This document shows, piece after piece, positions 36,190 to 49,700 of a DNA stretch of 64,000 bases (within the stretch, counting starts at the first letter, position 1; each line of letters starts with the position of its first letter). The stretch lies in contig OY741280.1 of the NCBI GenBank assembly GCA_963514095.1, positions 16,763,663-16,827,662 of the forward strand. The letters run 5' to 3'. A model generated the notes under the pieces. That model searched no databases and was not told the DNA's origin. It saw nothing but the letters and a program-made list of their open reading frames with translations. Source of the stretch: Eutrigla gurnardus (Eukaryota > Chordata > Actinopteri > Perciformes > Triglidae). Made by a program: the position numbers and the translations under genes.

Positions 36190-39100
36190 TATCCCAAAAG
36201 AAAAGAAGAAAAAGAGAGCCGTCTCGTGGTAATATAACATTCCTCTGCAGGGTCTTATCATCCGATTCCTGGACTGAAGCAGGATCGTGGATCCTGCAGA
36301 GCACCACACCGACCGACCGAGGAACTCCTTCAGGCGAGGAGCTTAATGAGAAAATATTGGCTCGCCTCCGTCTGAATTGAATGGAAAAGATGTTTAGCTG
36401 CTCGCTCTCTCTTTTCCCGACAATATGCCGGTAATTGGATAATAAACTCCACCTTGATGGAGAGCTGAGAATGTTGTGGTTTTTCTGTCTTTAGCGAACT
36501 AAAGGTCTGAGCCTGATGGGCTTAACGGGCGCTGGTTGGGGGATATCGAGCGCATCGTGATGGGTCAGATTCGCTCCGTTTTTTTCTTTGCCCTTCTCTT
36601 TCCCCTCCCATTCTCCCTCCTCTTCACTCTCCCTTCGCCTTCCCCGTCTCTGAGTCATGCAGTTTGCGAGCAGACTGTTTTGTCCAGGTCTATTTCTGGA
36701 TTTCATGCTGTGGAAGAGAAAAATAAGATTAAGAAACAGAGGGAGAGAGAAAGAGGGACATCTCCCCGCGGCTTAAGGATCGAGGAAACTTAAACCGTTT
36801 TATTTGGAGGAATAAAAAAAATAAAACAACGCTCAGCAAAACGGACAGTCTGTCACCGGCGCGATATAAATATTAAAAAAGAGCTAAAATAACCATAAGT
36901 GTTCCTCATCTCCAGGCAGCGTCAGGAAGCCACTGGCTGATTACAGCGAGCCCACAGCAGCTCGCGGTCCAATCGATAACCTGATAACTATTTAACAAAT
37001 TGATTTTTGAGATGGAGCTTTAAATGGATAAAGACACGCGTTAGAAAATGAAACTGTGCGCTTTATATTTTAGACTTTTTCTCTCTTTTTGTAATCATTC
37101 CAATTTCTCCACCTCGCTCTCTGATAATCCCAAACTTTTTTTTTTAGAGTACCCATCCAATTATTACCGCCTTAGCGAGGCGTGAAGTTTTAAGGTTCCC
37201 ACACTTGGTGGTTGAAAGCATCAGAAAAGGAAGACACTTTGAGAACATTCATTTCTGCCGGAGTCACGTTCCGCGTTCAGGAAGGCGGTTCATCCTTTTC
37301 AACACCTCATTCTCATTTCCATGTTTGTGACATTTAAAAGTTTGCTCGAAAAACTCACATGACAGTTTGACGGAGAGGCAGTGAGTCATCATGGGAGAAA
37401 ATAAAAAAAACGGGGGCACAAAAGGAGAATTGCTGAATAAAATTTAGACAATAAAACAACTTTTTATAATTAATTAATGAAAAGTTCATTCATCAGACTT
37501 TCAAACAGCAGCAGCAGCTTAGAAAACTCTGATAAACATCATCTGTTTTGTACTCGGCGACTGTGGAACAAGGAAAGACGAGTCATCCGCTCCCTCTGGA
37601 TCATAACAAACGCTCCGTATTCACCATTTCTCCCATTAGATCACTTTCTCCTGGCTGAGATATTCCACTGTACTTCTTCTGTTTCTCCTCGCGGGGTCAC
37701 CGAGTTCCTCTGCCTCCGTTGCCAAAGAGGTCAAGGCGACTTTACTTCACGTGTGATCCTATGTGGAGTAATCCTTTGCCGGGCACACAAAGGCTTTACG
37801 TTCACTAGTGTGTGGATGACTCAGGGTTTACGTGGAAAACTCAAAGAGAAAAAAAAAAGAAGAAAACCGTGGAGTGTGGGATTTGTTTTCTCCTGGACCA
37901 ACGTTGCAGTGACGGCAGCATTTTTCTGCTGCCGGCCAGCAAAAGGCCGGTCCCCCGCGGATCAGCCCAAAGCCCAAGAATGTGACTCCTCATACGACGG
38001 CTGAGCTTTGAGCTTTGATCCCCGACTGAAGAGAAAGTCGGATTTTCCGGCACAGTGAGTGACGGGCCGGCGAAAAAAAGCGTTTGGGAATGGGGAAAAG
38101 CTGAGCGGCTACTAAGGCAAAAGGGATTGTGTGTGTGTGTACGGGAGGGAGGGAGGAGAGCGATAAGGAAAGACGGGGGGGGTTGATGGTACCACACATT
38201 CTCCCGTCTCTCACCCCCACCTCCTCTCACCAAACCCTAAGTCCGCTTCTTTCTTGGCGACGGCCGGCTAAAAAGCTTTTCTCAATGAGAGACAGAGGGG
38301 GATGCGGAGGGCTGAGACTCGTCTGTAGTCTCTCTGGGGGCTTTCCGCAGGAAGCTCTGCACCAGAGACGGAAGGAGGCAGATTCCCGGACAAGCTAGGG
38401 GAACAATGGCGGTGACACGGCGTAACTAATCGATATGAGAAAGCGCCAACTCCAGGACGGGGTCGGGGCTCTTGATGTGGCAGTCCCCTCCCCGCCCCCC
38501 CGTTTCACTCTCCCCTCTCTCCGGTCCCGCCATCCCTCTCCACACCCTTCATTTCCTCTCTCAGCGCACACAGCCTTTGAAACGCTAAACAATCAGGGCG
38601 AAGAAGTCAACACCTCGGCTTTCCCCCAGGGCGCCGAGCTAATTTCTGCCTGGCACGGCGCTCGGTCGGCCCGGGCAAGGCGCTCTTCCCTCCCAGGAAG
38701 CCGCTGTTGATGGAGGGATAAGAGCCCGAAAGCAGGCAGATTAGGGCAGCGGGAGAAAAAAAGATGGCGTTTTCAATCATTATTAATAGCAGACTGACAG
38801 CTTGGCGTAACTTAAACGTTTGCCTTTTTCGCTTAGCAAAGACTCATTTATCCTCACCCCAATTAGATGAGGAAATTAATTTACACATGAAACGACGCAG
38901 CACCTGAATATAAACCACGTATTTCTGACTGATGGGTTTTTCTTTTTTATCCTGTAATATCAAAGTATTAACTCCGTCTGGTCCGACTGAAACCGGGATG
39001 ATGTACCCGTTTGTACACTTTGTTCCAGCATAATTGGTGAAAAAAGGGCGATCTGCTAAATGGGATATGGAAACTCCTTTGTCGTATAAATGCTGATGCA

Positions 39101-40531
39101 GCATTTAATCCCTGACCAGCTGCTTTCCCCGTTGAAATCTGCCTGGAAACTGCACAGTGGTGGATTTTATTGCTCCAGACAAGCTGATGGAAACGCGCCT
39201 TCTTCGCCTCTCTTTTGAGGAGTTTCAAATTTGCTTCAACTTTGCTTACGAATTAAATGAAACTGTGAAATCCATTTTCCATGGGGACAATTAGCACGAA
39301 GCTGCACAGACTTGAAAGTGTGTCATTATGTTATTATTAAAAACAACACATCTTTATGTGGCTTGGGTGGCGTTGGGTCGCCTCTTGATCCGGATCCTCC
39401 TCATAAAGCGATCTCCAGTCATTTCTGGCTTTGCTGTGGATTAATAAAAGACCACGTTTCCATGGGGACCGTCTTTCTCCAGCTCATCAATTGATTTGAT
39501 GGCGTTCCTCATTTTCTTCTTGGCCGGGAATCATTTCGGGAACTCTGCCTGAGTTCGGGTTTCTGGGTTGTAGTTGCTGCACCCCCGAAAAATAAAAATA
39601 AAAACCCTTCCTGCTCCTGATGAAGTATTTTAAAATCATCTGAGAACCTTCAAAGTGGAGCCTCTAGTGTAAACGCTTCCAACTGTGTTAAACTTCATTC
39701 ACACTGAAGCGAGTCATCACGACGACCATTATGTCTAAATGACAGTGATGCACTCGTCTTCCTGACTCGTCTGGAAACAAGCAAATGAAGGCAAAGTGTG
39801 GGCGGCTGAGAGGCAGCGAGCGAGATAAACACAACTCAAACTAAATGGTATTTGCTAATTGCCTCGACGTGGTTACACAGGGGGGGAGAAAAAAAACAGA
39901 AAAACAACCACCATCTGAAGATCATCGCCATAGAGACAGCCGTCTCTTGTCTTGTTGGCATGTCTACTTCTCAACACTTATTCAATTAGGCAGTTTGTTG
40001 TCTTCTGATGCGGAAAGTAACCGACGCTTCAAAACGAAGCTTTTAAAACCGCCGTCGGTGTAATCTCTCAAGTTCTCAAAAGCGCCGAATACAAACGCAG
40101 AGATGTGCTCAGATTACAAAGATGGATTTTCCTCTTTTAACAAACCCCTGCTTGGAAAACGTTAAAAGGCAGAGGATGCGTTACGACTTAAACACGGCTG
40201 ACGTTTAGTGACGATGCAGATTATTACGCCAACGACTGCAGCCAAGAGCGGCCCGATCTTGGTACTTGTTCCTTTCGTGCCGTGCTGTTCTTCATTACCC
40301 CGTCACGACCATCACATCGACACAACTCTTCTAGAAATCCTTAACTAATGTGGGCAGAGCCGGGCCGTCTGGTTCAAATCAAACAAAATAAAAAAGTGTA
40401 AAAAAAAATCACCCCAGAGACAGAAAATGTGATGTGAATTGAGGCCCAGGACGACGCCGGGGTGAGCCCTGACCACATTGGCTAAAACAGCTGCTGGCCT
40501 CTGCTATGTTGTGGTTTTACACAAACACTGT
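36190..40531. other. Intronic segment, no gene seen
   Basis: Mixed intronic sequence. C/T-rich at 36590-36660, CpG-containing at 38230-38720, AT-rich elsewhere. The 175-codon frame (37477-38004) and its overlapping antisense frames show no recognisable domain. Confidence 0.45.

Positions 40532-40559
<28 letters not shown>
40532..40559. repeat. (CA)n microsatellite
   Basis: Fourteen CA units. The 229-codon frame that reads through it (40478-41167) is low-complexity. Confidence 0.96.
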
Positions 40560-40562
<3 letters not shown>

Positions 40563-41529
40563 CTCGCCTGTTTCTGCGTTTTGGGTCGGGAGCAGGCCGA
40601 GCCTCTGTGGTCTGGTGGGGTTCAGAAACACACATGCTCTCTGTTTTTGTTGAGCTCCGGCTTCACATCCCATCCCGGCGCACCGACAGCCTCCCCACAA
40701 CATCACTTTCTCCAAGTTTGGACGTATTGATTCTCCTCTGTGTGTTGTTGGGCTGCAGACACGCAGATAAATATGCGTTGGGTTACACTTGCAGTCCGTC
40801 CTTTGTTGCCTCAATTTATTTTTTCTTTCTTGCCTCAAACCCACTTTCTCACCCTGTTAATCTCTCCCTTCCACCATCTCCACCATCTCCCTCCGTCTGC
40901 CTCGCAAACCCTCTCTGTCTGATTGTCTATTGTCGGAGGCCAGTGAGTTTAGGGGAGGGGGGGAGCCGGCCGGCCTGGAAACACAAGCGGGGGGTCGGCG
41001 CGGCCGCAGCCGAGCGTGACGGATACAATAACCCCGGCAGCGGTGGCACCCATGTGCTAAATTACTGCCACAAATGTTCTTCCATCAGTCCGCGGCAGGA
41101 ACCATCAGAGCCACTCAGCCGTCTCGAGCCCGGGACGCACGTTCCGTTTCCCCCCCCCGTTACATAATTGCGTGCTGACCAAGTGAGTCCAACAAGTCAA
41201 ACCCCACTTAAAAAAGGTGGGATGAGGTTGATAGGAGGAGAATAGTGGAGTGGAAGTGGCTGCTGTATCCCAAAAGAAAACTCATTTGGTGCGTTCTCAG
41301 GCAGGTTGGGACTGTGGCGCCGCAAGTCAATACCAGTAAACATGGTGTAAAGGTGAGTTTTAAAACTAAAACTAGAAGAACTATATATATATGCACAACT
41401 TGTCACCAACTTTATGAAAGCATACAAGCAAAAGTATATTAGGGGAGTTATAAGGGAAGGAGAATATTAATACACTCATAAAGCTGAAAGTCAACAACTT
41501 TTCTGCAGATTTACAGTTTGATTTACTTC

Positions 41530-42010
41530 AGAAATCGACAATATGGGTTTCCAGGTTACCATTGGCAACAAAGTCCTGGCCTTTGGTGGCAACCACTTTT
41601 TTAAAATATAAAAAGTTAGGAGAGCAAACCCTCCCAAAATAAATGTTATTGCACTGGAGTTGTTTAAACATTGCCGTCACAGTCCGAACAAAAACCCGAC
41701 AGCGCTGCATGTGCGTTGGTGCGTTTACTTGCACGCTCACAGGCATCGGATTTAGGGACAATGGCGAAGCAAATCAACAAATGTGCAAATTGCTCAACTG
41801 ACAAAGAGCCAGATGAAGCTGAACGGAAAACAACGGGGACATTTGTCCAGTCCTGGAAGGGGGAAGTATCTCGACAACTTGCTTCTGCAAAGTACAAATT
41901 ACCAAAAGGTGTATTTATATGTAATCACTCAAAATATATGCTGACTAAAAAATAAACGGCCTGGCAACAACTTCTAAAAGTTTGTGTCGAGCCTTGTAGT
42001 TCTATGGTTT
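41530..42010. mobile_element. Possible decayed element bounded by GGCAAC motifs
   Basis: GGTTACCATTGGCAAC and GGTGGCAACCAC near 41555-41597 face a CCTGGCAACAACTT motif at about 41960. Similar GGTTGCCAGTAGCAACCTGG wording occurs at 5744-5763. The interior carries a 94-codon + frame that is Lys/Ser-rich with no recognisable domain. The boundaries are weak. Confidence 0.2.
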
Positions 42011-42404
42011 TTCAGTACAGAGCTAACACACCCAGGTCTTGTGTAAAATATGAGCAACGGGCAATTAATCCGTGACTCGTCTTTATTCTCTGCACTTAAC
42101 CACAGGACATGCGTGAGAAAGAACTGCAAACATTCGACCGTTTGTTTGGAAGAAAAGACCATCAGCTGCTTCCGCTTTGGGCATTCCCCCTCGTTGTTCT
42201 GTTATTTAAAATGATTAGCCTTCCTCCTATTGTTTGCGAGGACAGGCCTCTTCACACCTCCCATTCACATCTCCGCAAATCCAGTCCATTCAACATGAAC
42301 CGCACCCACGTAACAGTCAAAAGTCAAAACACACTAAAGTTCTGGGACGAAAAAACAAGGACAACTCCCAGACCCGGACGATCCCAAAAGGGACCATGAT
42401 TTAG

Positions 42405-42500
42405 TCAGTCGCCCCCTGATGGCTATTAGAAGGAATGCAAGTTCAAGGCATTTCAACGTTGGCTTCACTTTTCAGATCAGGAGGTTGTTGTCTGGACATA
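42405..42500 (+). mobile_element. Dispersed teleost repeat, family A, copy 4 (fragment)
   Basis: GTCGCCCCCTGATGGC, AGAATGC/GGAATGCAAGTT and CGTTGGCTTCACTTTTCAGA follow in the same order as in copy 1 at 2743-2810. It is truncated and abuts a CA array. Confidence 0.7.
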
Positions 42501-42508
42501 ACAGACAT

Positions 42509-42515
<7 letters not shown>

Positions 42516-42582
<67 letters not shown>
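42516..42582. repeat. (CA)n microsatellite
   Basis: About 33 uninterrupted CA units just after the family A fragment. Confidence 0.97.
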
Positions 42583-42584
<2 letters not shown>

Positions 42585-45505
42585 AGTGACCATTATGTGC
42601 ACTTGCTTATAGCCATATTGATTCATAAGCGGCTAATGTGCTCCTGCCTTTGATTGGCTATTAACTGAGCCAGGAACATAAAGTATTCAGATCCCATTAC
42701 GGCACTCGCTTGGTTGCCATGATGAAACTTTCTTGGAAAAGAAAAAAAACGCGGGCGTTCAGGAGGGAAGAGCTCTCCGACGAGTCGGGAAGCGCTTGGT
42801 AACAACAGGGGACTAAACGTGATTTGGTCTCACGTTAAATTAAAAGGATGGGGCGAGCAAACCCTGCAGGCTCACGGATCCCCCGCTTGCATTTATGTCA
42901 CTTAAGACCTGTGCATCATCGTGGCAGCGAAGAAGAGCAGGAATTACCATGCGGTAATGAGAAATGTCACCACGACTGCGAACAGAAGAAAGGAGAAGAG
43001 GCAGCATTCAATGAGGGCGACGTGAACACAGCACACCTCCAAACTGTGGTGGGTGGCCGCCTGGTTTCCAGTCCAGCTTGGCACGGCAGACGGGCTTATT
43101 CATTTGCAGGCCCCGGATTTTTCAGCCGCTCTCCTCCGTGTTTATTTTGTGTGTATGCACATGTGCGTTCATCCGCGCAGTAACGCGCTGATAAGGAGCG
43201 ACAGCCTGATGCATGTGGCCTCGGTAAGGTTATGTCGGGTAATGTTATCTGACAATCATTAACCGGAATGCGCGGCGACTACAAAAGCAAAGAGCTGGAG
43301 GAGGACACACTCGAGGATCGGGATGTGACGTTCAGCGAAAGAGTCAAAACAAGGAAATGAAAGACGAAGAAGAAAAATATGCATCTAAAAATATAGAAAA
43401 ATATACATTTGACACAGCTTTTCTGCTATATTCACTCACTCAAAGTAGCTAGCCTCGCTTACATTTATAGGTAACCTCTAAGTGTAAAGATACTGTCGCT
43501 AACTCCTCACTTCCTGTATGCAAAGTCACCTCAGTGAGTGACGGCAATGCTGACGAGGTTAGCCAATGACACATTTGAACACTGCAATATTGAAAAACTG
43601 AAAAATGTGGACTAGATCCACTCCCTCCGTTCTTCCCTTTCACAATAAAAGCCCGAGACATACAGTACACTACGTGAAGGTTTACTGAAGGCAAACTCCC
43701 AGAGCAATAACTGAGCTTACAGTAACTAAAGCAATACAACGAATTACCTCACACATGCTGCTCTGGATCAATATGATCCCAGTAGTTGGTTGCAAATCTA
43801 TTGGAATCTTTTCTTGAACAAGTGCATCCCTGCCAGTATGAATAGTTGTGCGTGTCGTGTTATTCATCCCGCCCCCTGCTTTGTGAAGGCTTCAAGTAGA
43901 GCAGATTTCTCTTTATAAAAAGGCAACGGAAGGTGTTCTTTAAAATGAAATTTAGAGTAAATATAAAACACTATAAAAGGGATTTAAGCCAGTGAGTCAG
44001 AAGGAGCAGAAACTGGAGTCGCAGTCGGGTGGAAGTGGTTCAATGAGATGGTGCAGGAGCTTTTTTTTTTTTACAGTGTGGGCGAGCCTCAAACTCCCAA
44101 CATGTAATGAAGACGATTGCGGCCTTTCCTCTAGTCGGTAACCGTCCTCAGGTCTTTCAGAGGGCAGCGTGCCCGGAGCGTGGACTCTGATCACAGCTGC
44201 TCACGGCAGCTCAGAGCTGTTTGTAAGGGATCTGTACGCCACCGAATCCCACACGGGGGACCGCGCTGCACGGGAAAGACTGCCATCATGGCAAAAACCT
44301 ACACGAAGCTTCACAGAATGAGTTCACACGGAGCGACCGTTTTATCTGCGTGTGCACTACAGAGACGCGTTGCTGGCTGTCAGATCCACAGTAATATTTA
44401 AATTAGTTGTATAAAAAAGAAGAAGAAAAAAAACGCCACAAAACGCAGCTGCGGAGGGAGACGTCTTCATCAGCGACATCAACGAGGGGGGAAACAGACT
44501 CAGCGGAGAAATCTGAGATATGCAAGTACAGATCAAGTTCATACAATAGATGTAATGAGGAGGAGATTCTCGTCGCTGGATTTTATTTAGGGAGATTTCA
44601 AAATGGGAAACGCACAAGAGATCTGGCAGGAATGATGAAGATACGGCAAACTCGGTAATGACGGAGTTCTTAGATCTACTTGGCTCGGCCTTCCCAAAAG
44701 ATACGGCAGCAGAGAAATGCAAAGCAATGCATCCGGGAGGAGGAGGAGGGGGTTCTCTTCTTCTTTTTTTTGGGAGACGTAGTCCGTCTGTTCCCGTTCC
44801 CAAAAAAAAACCTCCCCTGTGTCGTCCTCTAAAAAGCTTATCAGCATCCAGAGATGCCGCCGGCTTTGAGGCTCATTTGGTCTCGCTTCATACTCCACAT
44901 TAAATGCAATTTATTGAATAATGAATCTCCTCTGCTCCTCCGACCGTGTGAACTCGGTAAATTCACTCAGCTTTCACCCTAAAAAAAAAAAGAAAAAAAA
45001 AAGTAGGCCTTCAAGGTCACTCCCTGATCCTGGATGGAATTAAAATTACATTTTCTCCACGTCAAACTGGAGAGTACAGGAAGTCGGATGCCTCCGCGCT
45101 GCACTGTGTGTGGACACGCTACTTAATATGAAGAGGAAAAAAAAATAATAAAATGTATGAATAAAGAAAAAAAAATCCTCTTGCTAATACATAATTCATG
45201 TATTGTAGCTTCTGGGGGTTCCGCCTGAGTGGCCACAGTTAGAGCGAGCGCCGGTTTTCGGCCAAACAAGATGCTGCTGAGCGTGCGTGTTGGACCGGGA
45301 GGAGGAAGCCGGGCGGGAGGGAGGCAGGGAGGGAGGGAGGGAGGGTTGCCTGACGGCTTAAAAAGAAGAACATTCTCTGGAGGAAAGAAAAGTGGGAATG
45401 GAAAGGACGCACTACTGAATCAGCACTACCTTGCTAAGGGGGACACACTCAGGCCTGGCAGCATTGCACAGCCAAGCACATATGCAGACGTAGATGCACA
45501 ATTTA
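42583..45505. other. Intronic segment, no gene seen
   Basis: Mixed composition. Poly-A-rich stretches lie at 44410-44435 and 44980-45000, and a (GGGA)n tract at 45315-45346. The frames of 111-148 codons are not protein-like. Confidence 0.45.
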
Positions 45506-45531
45506 ACACACACCACACACACACACACACA
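45506..45531. repeat. (CA)n microsatellite
   Basis: Short, with one CCA interruption. Confidence 0.92.
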
Positions 45532-46559
45532 GCTCAGACTGCAGTGTAAACATAGCACGTACTTGTCTGGGTGTCGGTCCGTCCCCACCATCCCCCCCTC
45601 GCCGGCTACAGTTCAAACACTTTGCAGATACTCAGACAGAAGAGCGATGCTCCGCTGTCCTAATCGGACATACACGCACTAGAAAAGAAAGGTGACGGCC
45701 GCTCGACACCCAACAAAGAGCAGGTATGTTCAGACGTTATTGGATCATGCTGTTTTCCTTAAGCTCCCGGAGAGAAAATAGAAGTCCCAGTAGAATATAA
45801 GTGTGTGTTTATAGATAGCAGGTTATGTAGCCGTGAGCAAATAGACTCCAGTCACCAGATACCCCACAAACTCCGGACCGGGCCCACGAGCAAATAGAAG
45901 AACTTCCTTTCACACACACACACCTGTGTCTGGGGAACTTGAGGAAAATTTCCCCTTTTCACCTCAATATATGTCTTGTGACATCACCACATGTAATAGG
46001 GGTGAAAAGGGGGGGAAGTATTTGAAATTCATACACTGGAATAATGAGCCAAACAGGCCTTGTGGACTTTGGAGTGGAACCATCTTGCCTGGTTTTAAAA
46101 GGGTGCAGACCACATACCCTGACGATCCGCCAACGCGAATCCTGGTTCCTGCAGAGCACCGGTAAAACTCTCAGATCGGGTTGCTTTTTACGACCGGCAC
46201 AGGTTTGCTTTTTTACCAGCCGCTCATTAGATCTCCATTGTTTGTTTGGCTGGTGGGTAAAGCAAATCTACCAGCCACTTGCATATTTCACCAGTACTTG
46301 GCGAGTGGATGGTGTTAATTTTGGGCCGTGATCTCTTTCATCCTGACTTTTCTCTGTTCACCGTGAGAGAAAAAAACTACGAATTCAAGGCAACACAGGG
46401 TGAATAATTGATGCGGTTGAAGTATTCCTTTAAAGTTCAAATGATACTCCCTGCATTTATATTGCCGCAAGGGTACGTAGAAGCCAAATGCGATGTGTCG
46501 TATCGACAAAATAACGGCATGTCCGTGCCCGTTTTGGACGTGGCATCTCTCCATCGGCC

Positions 46560-46720
46560 ATTAGCACGGGGAGTCCTAAATTAATGGACACCCGACGCCT
46601 CTAACACAGCAGTAGAATTAAAGCCAAGTGCTTCTCAATTGTGGCCGATAATGAATATTGTTAATTGAGTCAACCTCCTTGTTAATTAAATCAACGACAA
46701 GGAATGCCGTTGGATGGGAC
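46560..46720. promoter_or_regulatory. Candidate conserved enhancer with duplicated TAATTR motif
   Basis: Non-repetitive, AT-rich and dense in homeodomain cores (CCATTAGCAC, AAATTAATGG, GATAATGAATATTG). A 17-bp motif, TTGTTAATTGAGTCAAC (46658-46674), recurs as TTGTTAATTAAATCAAC (46679-46695) with two mismatches; the starts are 21 bp apart, two turns of the helix. This looks like a deeply constrained element but no alignment was possible. Confidence 0.4.
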
Positions 46721-49700
46721 ACCAGTTAGGATGTAGCACGGTGAAAAACATCAAGCCACCGAAACAAGGAAAGCGTCCCACTGTTCGGTTACAGAAGCAC
46801 AGACGGAAAAAGTAGCGGGAATAACAGCACATAGCAAACATATATCTGACACTGGCTGGATCCACTGTGGAAAGATGCCATCAAACCACTAAATCTCTGC
46901 GGAAATGACTCATATGACAAGAAATGTTCCTTATTGCTAAAACGTTTCCATCAATGACGCAATGACACCGTACAGAAGGCCAGGGTCATGAGAAGGAACG
47001 CTGGCAAGCTTTTTCCATTGGGCAGAGTTAAGTAGTTGTGCAAGTGGACTTTTTCTTTTTTTTAAAGGCCGTGGGAGTGCGAGACAGAAGAAATGACTAC
47101 ATAAAAGAGAAGAGGAGAACGTGTGAGCTGGGAGCGGCAAGGAGAAGAAAAGGCTGGAAAAAATTGAAGGGAAGGAGAGTGGGCGTTAATTTTAAATATC
47201 CAGCATTACCGCGAGCGGCTGCACTTTGTCCAACATCGCCTCCCGAAAGCAAGCATGCACTCCTTCTACTTCATCTGAAAAGGAGGCCCCATCGAGCCCC
47301 GTGAATAAACACCACCAAACAAACTGTCAAGGAAACTGGGAAGAAACGGCGTTTAACCAAAAATCATTTTCCCTCCCTCCTCTCCGGTCAATCACACACC
47401 CACGCTCTGGGCATACCGAGACTCTCCTTGGTGAGACCAGATGCCTCCTTCCCTTGTAACCGTCTCCTCCTCCTCTTCCCCAGTCACATTTGGCTTAGCC
47501 GCACAGCCGTGAAGTGCCGTGGAGTCTGCCAAACCAGGGCATGGCTGTCGATGGCTGGAGCTGTGAGAGAGGATCATTGTTGGCCGTTGTCGTCCGGGCA
47601 TCAAGAGCAAAAAGGGAAAGAGATGCACGAGGAAGAGAGAGGCCACAGCAGTAGGAGGGTCGGGGTTGATGGAGAGGAAAAGGGGGGGATGGGGGGGCAT
47701 GAGGGAGTAAAGAGGGACCATATGGGGAGGCTACGATGTCAACAAGGCACAAGCGATCCCCTCTGGAAAGAGAGCAAACTTTAGGACAATGGGAGCCCTT
47801 TGGAGCGCCCGAGGGGCAGCCCCAACTTTAACACCCCCGTGAGTGGAAGTCAAACCGAGCCATAAAGCCCGATGAACCAGACAGGGAAAAGAGCCCTTCC
47901 ATCAGCCAGATCTGCTCCAACAAAAACCTCTTTCTCTCCCCGAAGCCTTGGCCCCTTAAACATTGAGCCATGCACACATTCTTCAGTGACATAATGCTTT
48001 TTTAAGCTATTGCCCTCTTCAATTCCCCCACCACCACCTCCTCCTCCTCTATGCTCATAGTCAAACCCCCCCCCCCCCCCTTCCAAATTACTATTTAAAT
48101 ATGAATACCAGCAGAGGAGTTGAGTGTTTGTTTTCGCTCCTGCGGCGGTGAGAAGTGAAGGAGGGAGGTCAGCGTGCAAGCTGACGTCAACGATCTGCCG
48201 TCCCATTGATGTGCTGGCAGTAGGTGTTTGCTGAACGGCCTCTTGGGGCAATAAAAGCTGCCATAAAAAAAGCTAGCTACTACCTCCAACCTCCCCCACC
48301 TTTTCCCCCCAGTGGATCTGCTGCAAAGGCCCTCGGGGTGTCATGGAGCTCGCAGGAGGCGAGGTCTGCTGGTGGACTGGTGCTCTAATGAGTCCGTGTA
48401 GTGGAAGGAAATCCTGTAAAGACGAGTCCTGTACGTGTCGTTTACTCCGAGTGTCCAGCAGCAGATATGGGCCGGCCTTTCTGCCCACTGCCCCTCGCTG
48501 ATGAGATAACTCTGGTCAGGTGCTCCACAGCCCCGGGGACCGCAGAGTCATTCAGGAAGAGGGACAAATCCCTTGGAGCACTGGGACCAGCATGACCCCC
48601 CCCCCCCCTTCCCCTCCTCCACTCCCTTTTTCCACTCGCAGACACACCCTGACCTACAACAACCCTCGCTACTCTCCGCAGTTCAGTAGGGAAAAGATAA
48701 CAGCCATATAAACTCTAATTCACTCACACTAAAACCCGCGTTCACTTGACTGGTCACACGAGGGACCAGAAATTTGAGCCTTGCTGCTTCAAGTCGAGAT
48801 GAAGAAGAAAGATCACATCCCTGGTAATATTACACACCTGTTTAACAACATATGCAAAGAAAATTACATTAAAAAAACGATTTCGTTGTATTTTTATATC
48901 AAAATTAAGTTGTTTTTTGTTCCTGTGAAGCAAAATCTGAGCTTATGTAAACTAGTACCAACCAAAAAATATGACATCCATCCATCAATCAAACTGCAAC
49001 TTTGAGCAATAAGGAAAAGATCAATGATCCCTGTTTGGAGAAGAAGGCCGTCTCATGTAAAAAGAAACGTGGGAATGCTGGAATGGAGTGCTCAGAGCGG
49101 CGCTGACCTTTGGCCCAGCATGCCCCGTAGCACAGAGAAAGGAAAGCAGAGATGTAAGAGTTTTTTCTTCATACAAATGGTTCAGATGTCAGAACCCATC
49201 CTGCTCAACCAAAACCTGCAGACAGCAGCCTGTATCTTCCTTTCATCCCTCCTCGGCGGCGGAATTTAACGAGAAGCCAATCAAGCGGCCAGTCCTGATC
49301 ATCGGTCACAAAGCTGTCTGGTCTAATTGAGTTTACGTAGAGCTTCCTCCTCTCCCTCTCCTTCTGTTCTGCACTGTCAGACTCTTCCAAACAAATTGCA
49401 CCGGCTACTGGCTTACCTGTCCCCCTGCAAACTTTTTACATCAGCGTATCAGCACTAGTTAGGGATGAGAGGGCTCCACAGTGACAGAGAGAGAGAGGGA
49501 GGGAGATTTACAACTTTTCCTACTGTGCCCGAGTCTCTTATTAATTCATTGCTCTAAAACATTTTCCTGACAGTTCTGGGAAGGGAAGGAGGTTTGACGC
49601 CTTGTTATTCCTCGCTCTTTCAATACCTGCAAGCACAGCAAGTCCAGTCTTTTTTTTTTTCCCCTGCAGGGTGGAAGTGGGCAGCTTTTTGGAGAGGAAA

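Noticed and set aside
40478..41167. A 229-codon + strand open frame, the longest after EXT1
   Set aside because: It reads through a CA array, is rich in Ser/Pro/Leu without any domain, and has no matching splice or promoter context.
41671..41955. A 94-codon + strand frame between GGCAAC motifs
   Set aside because: No transposase or other motif; too short and without homologous features.
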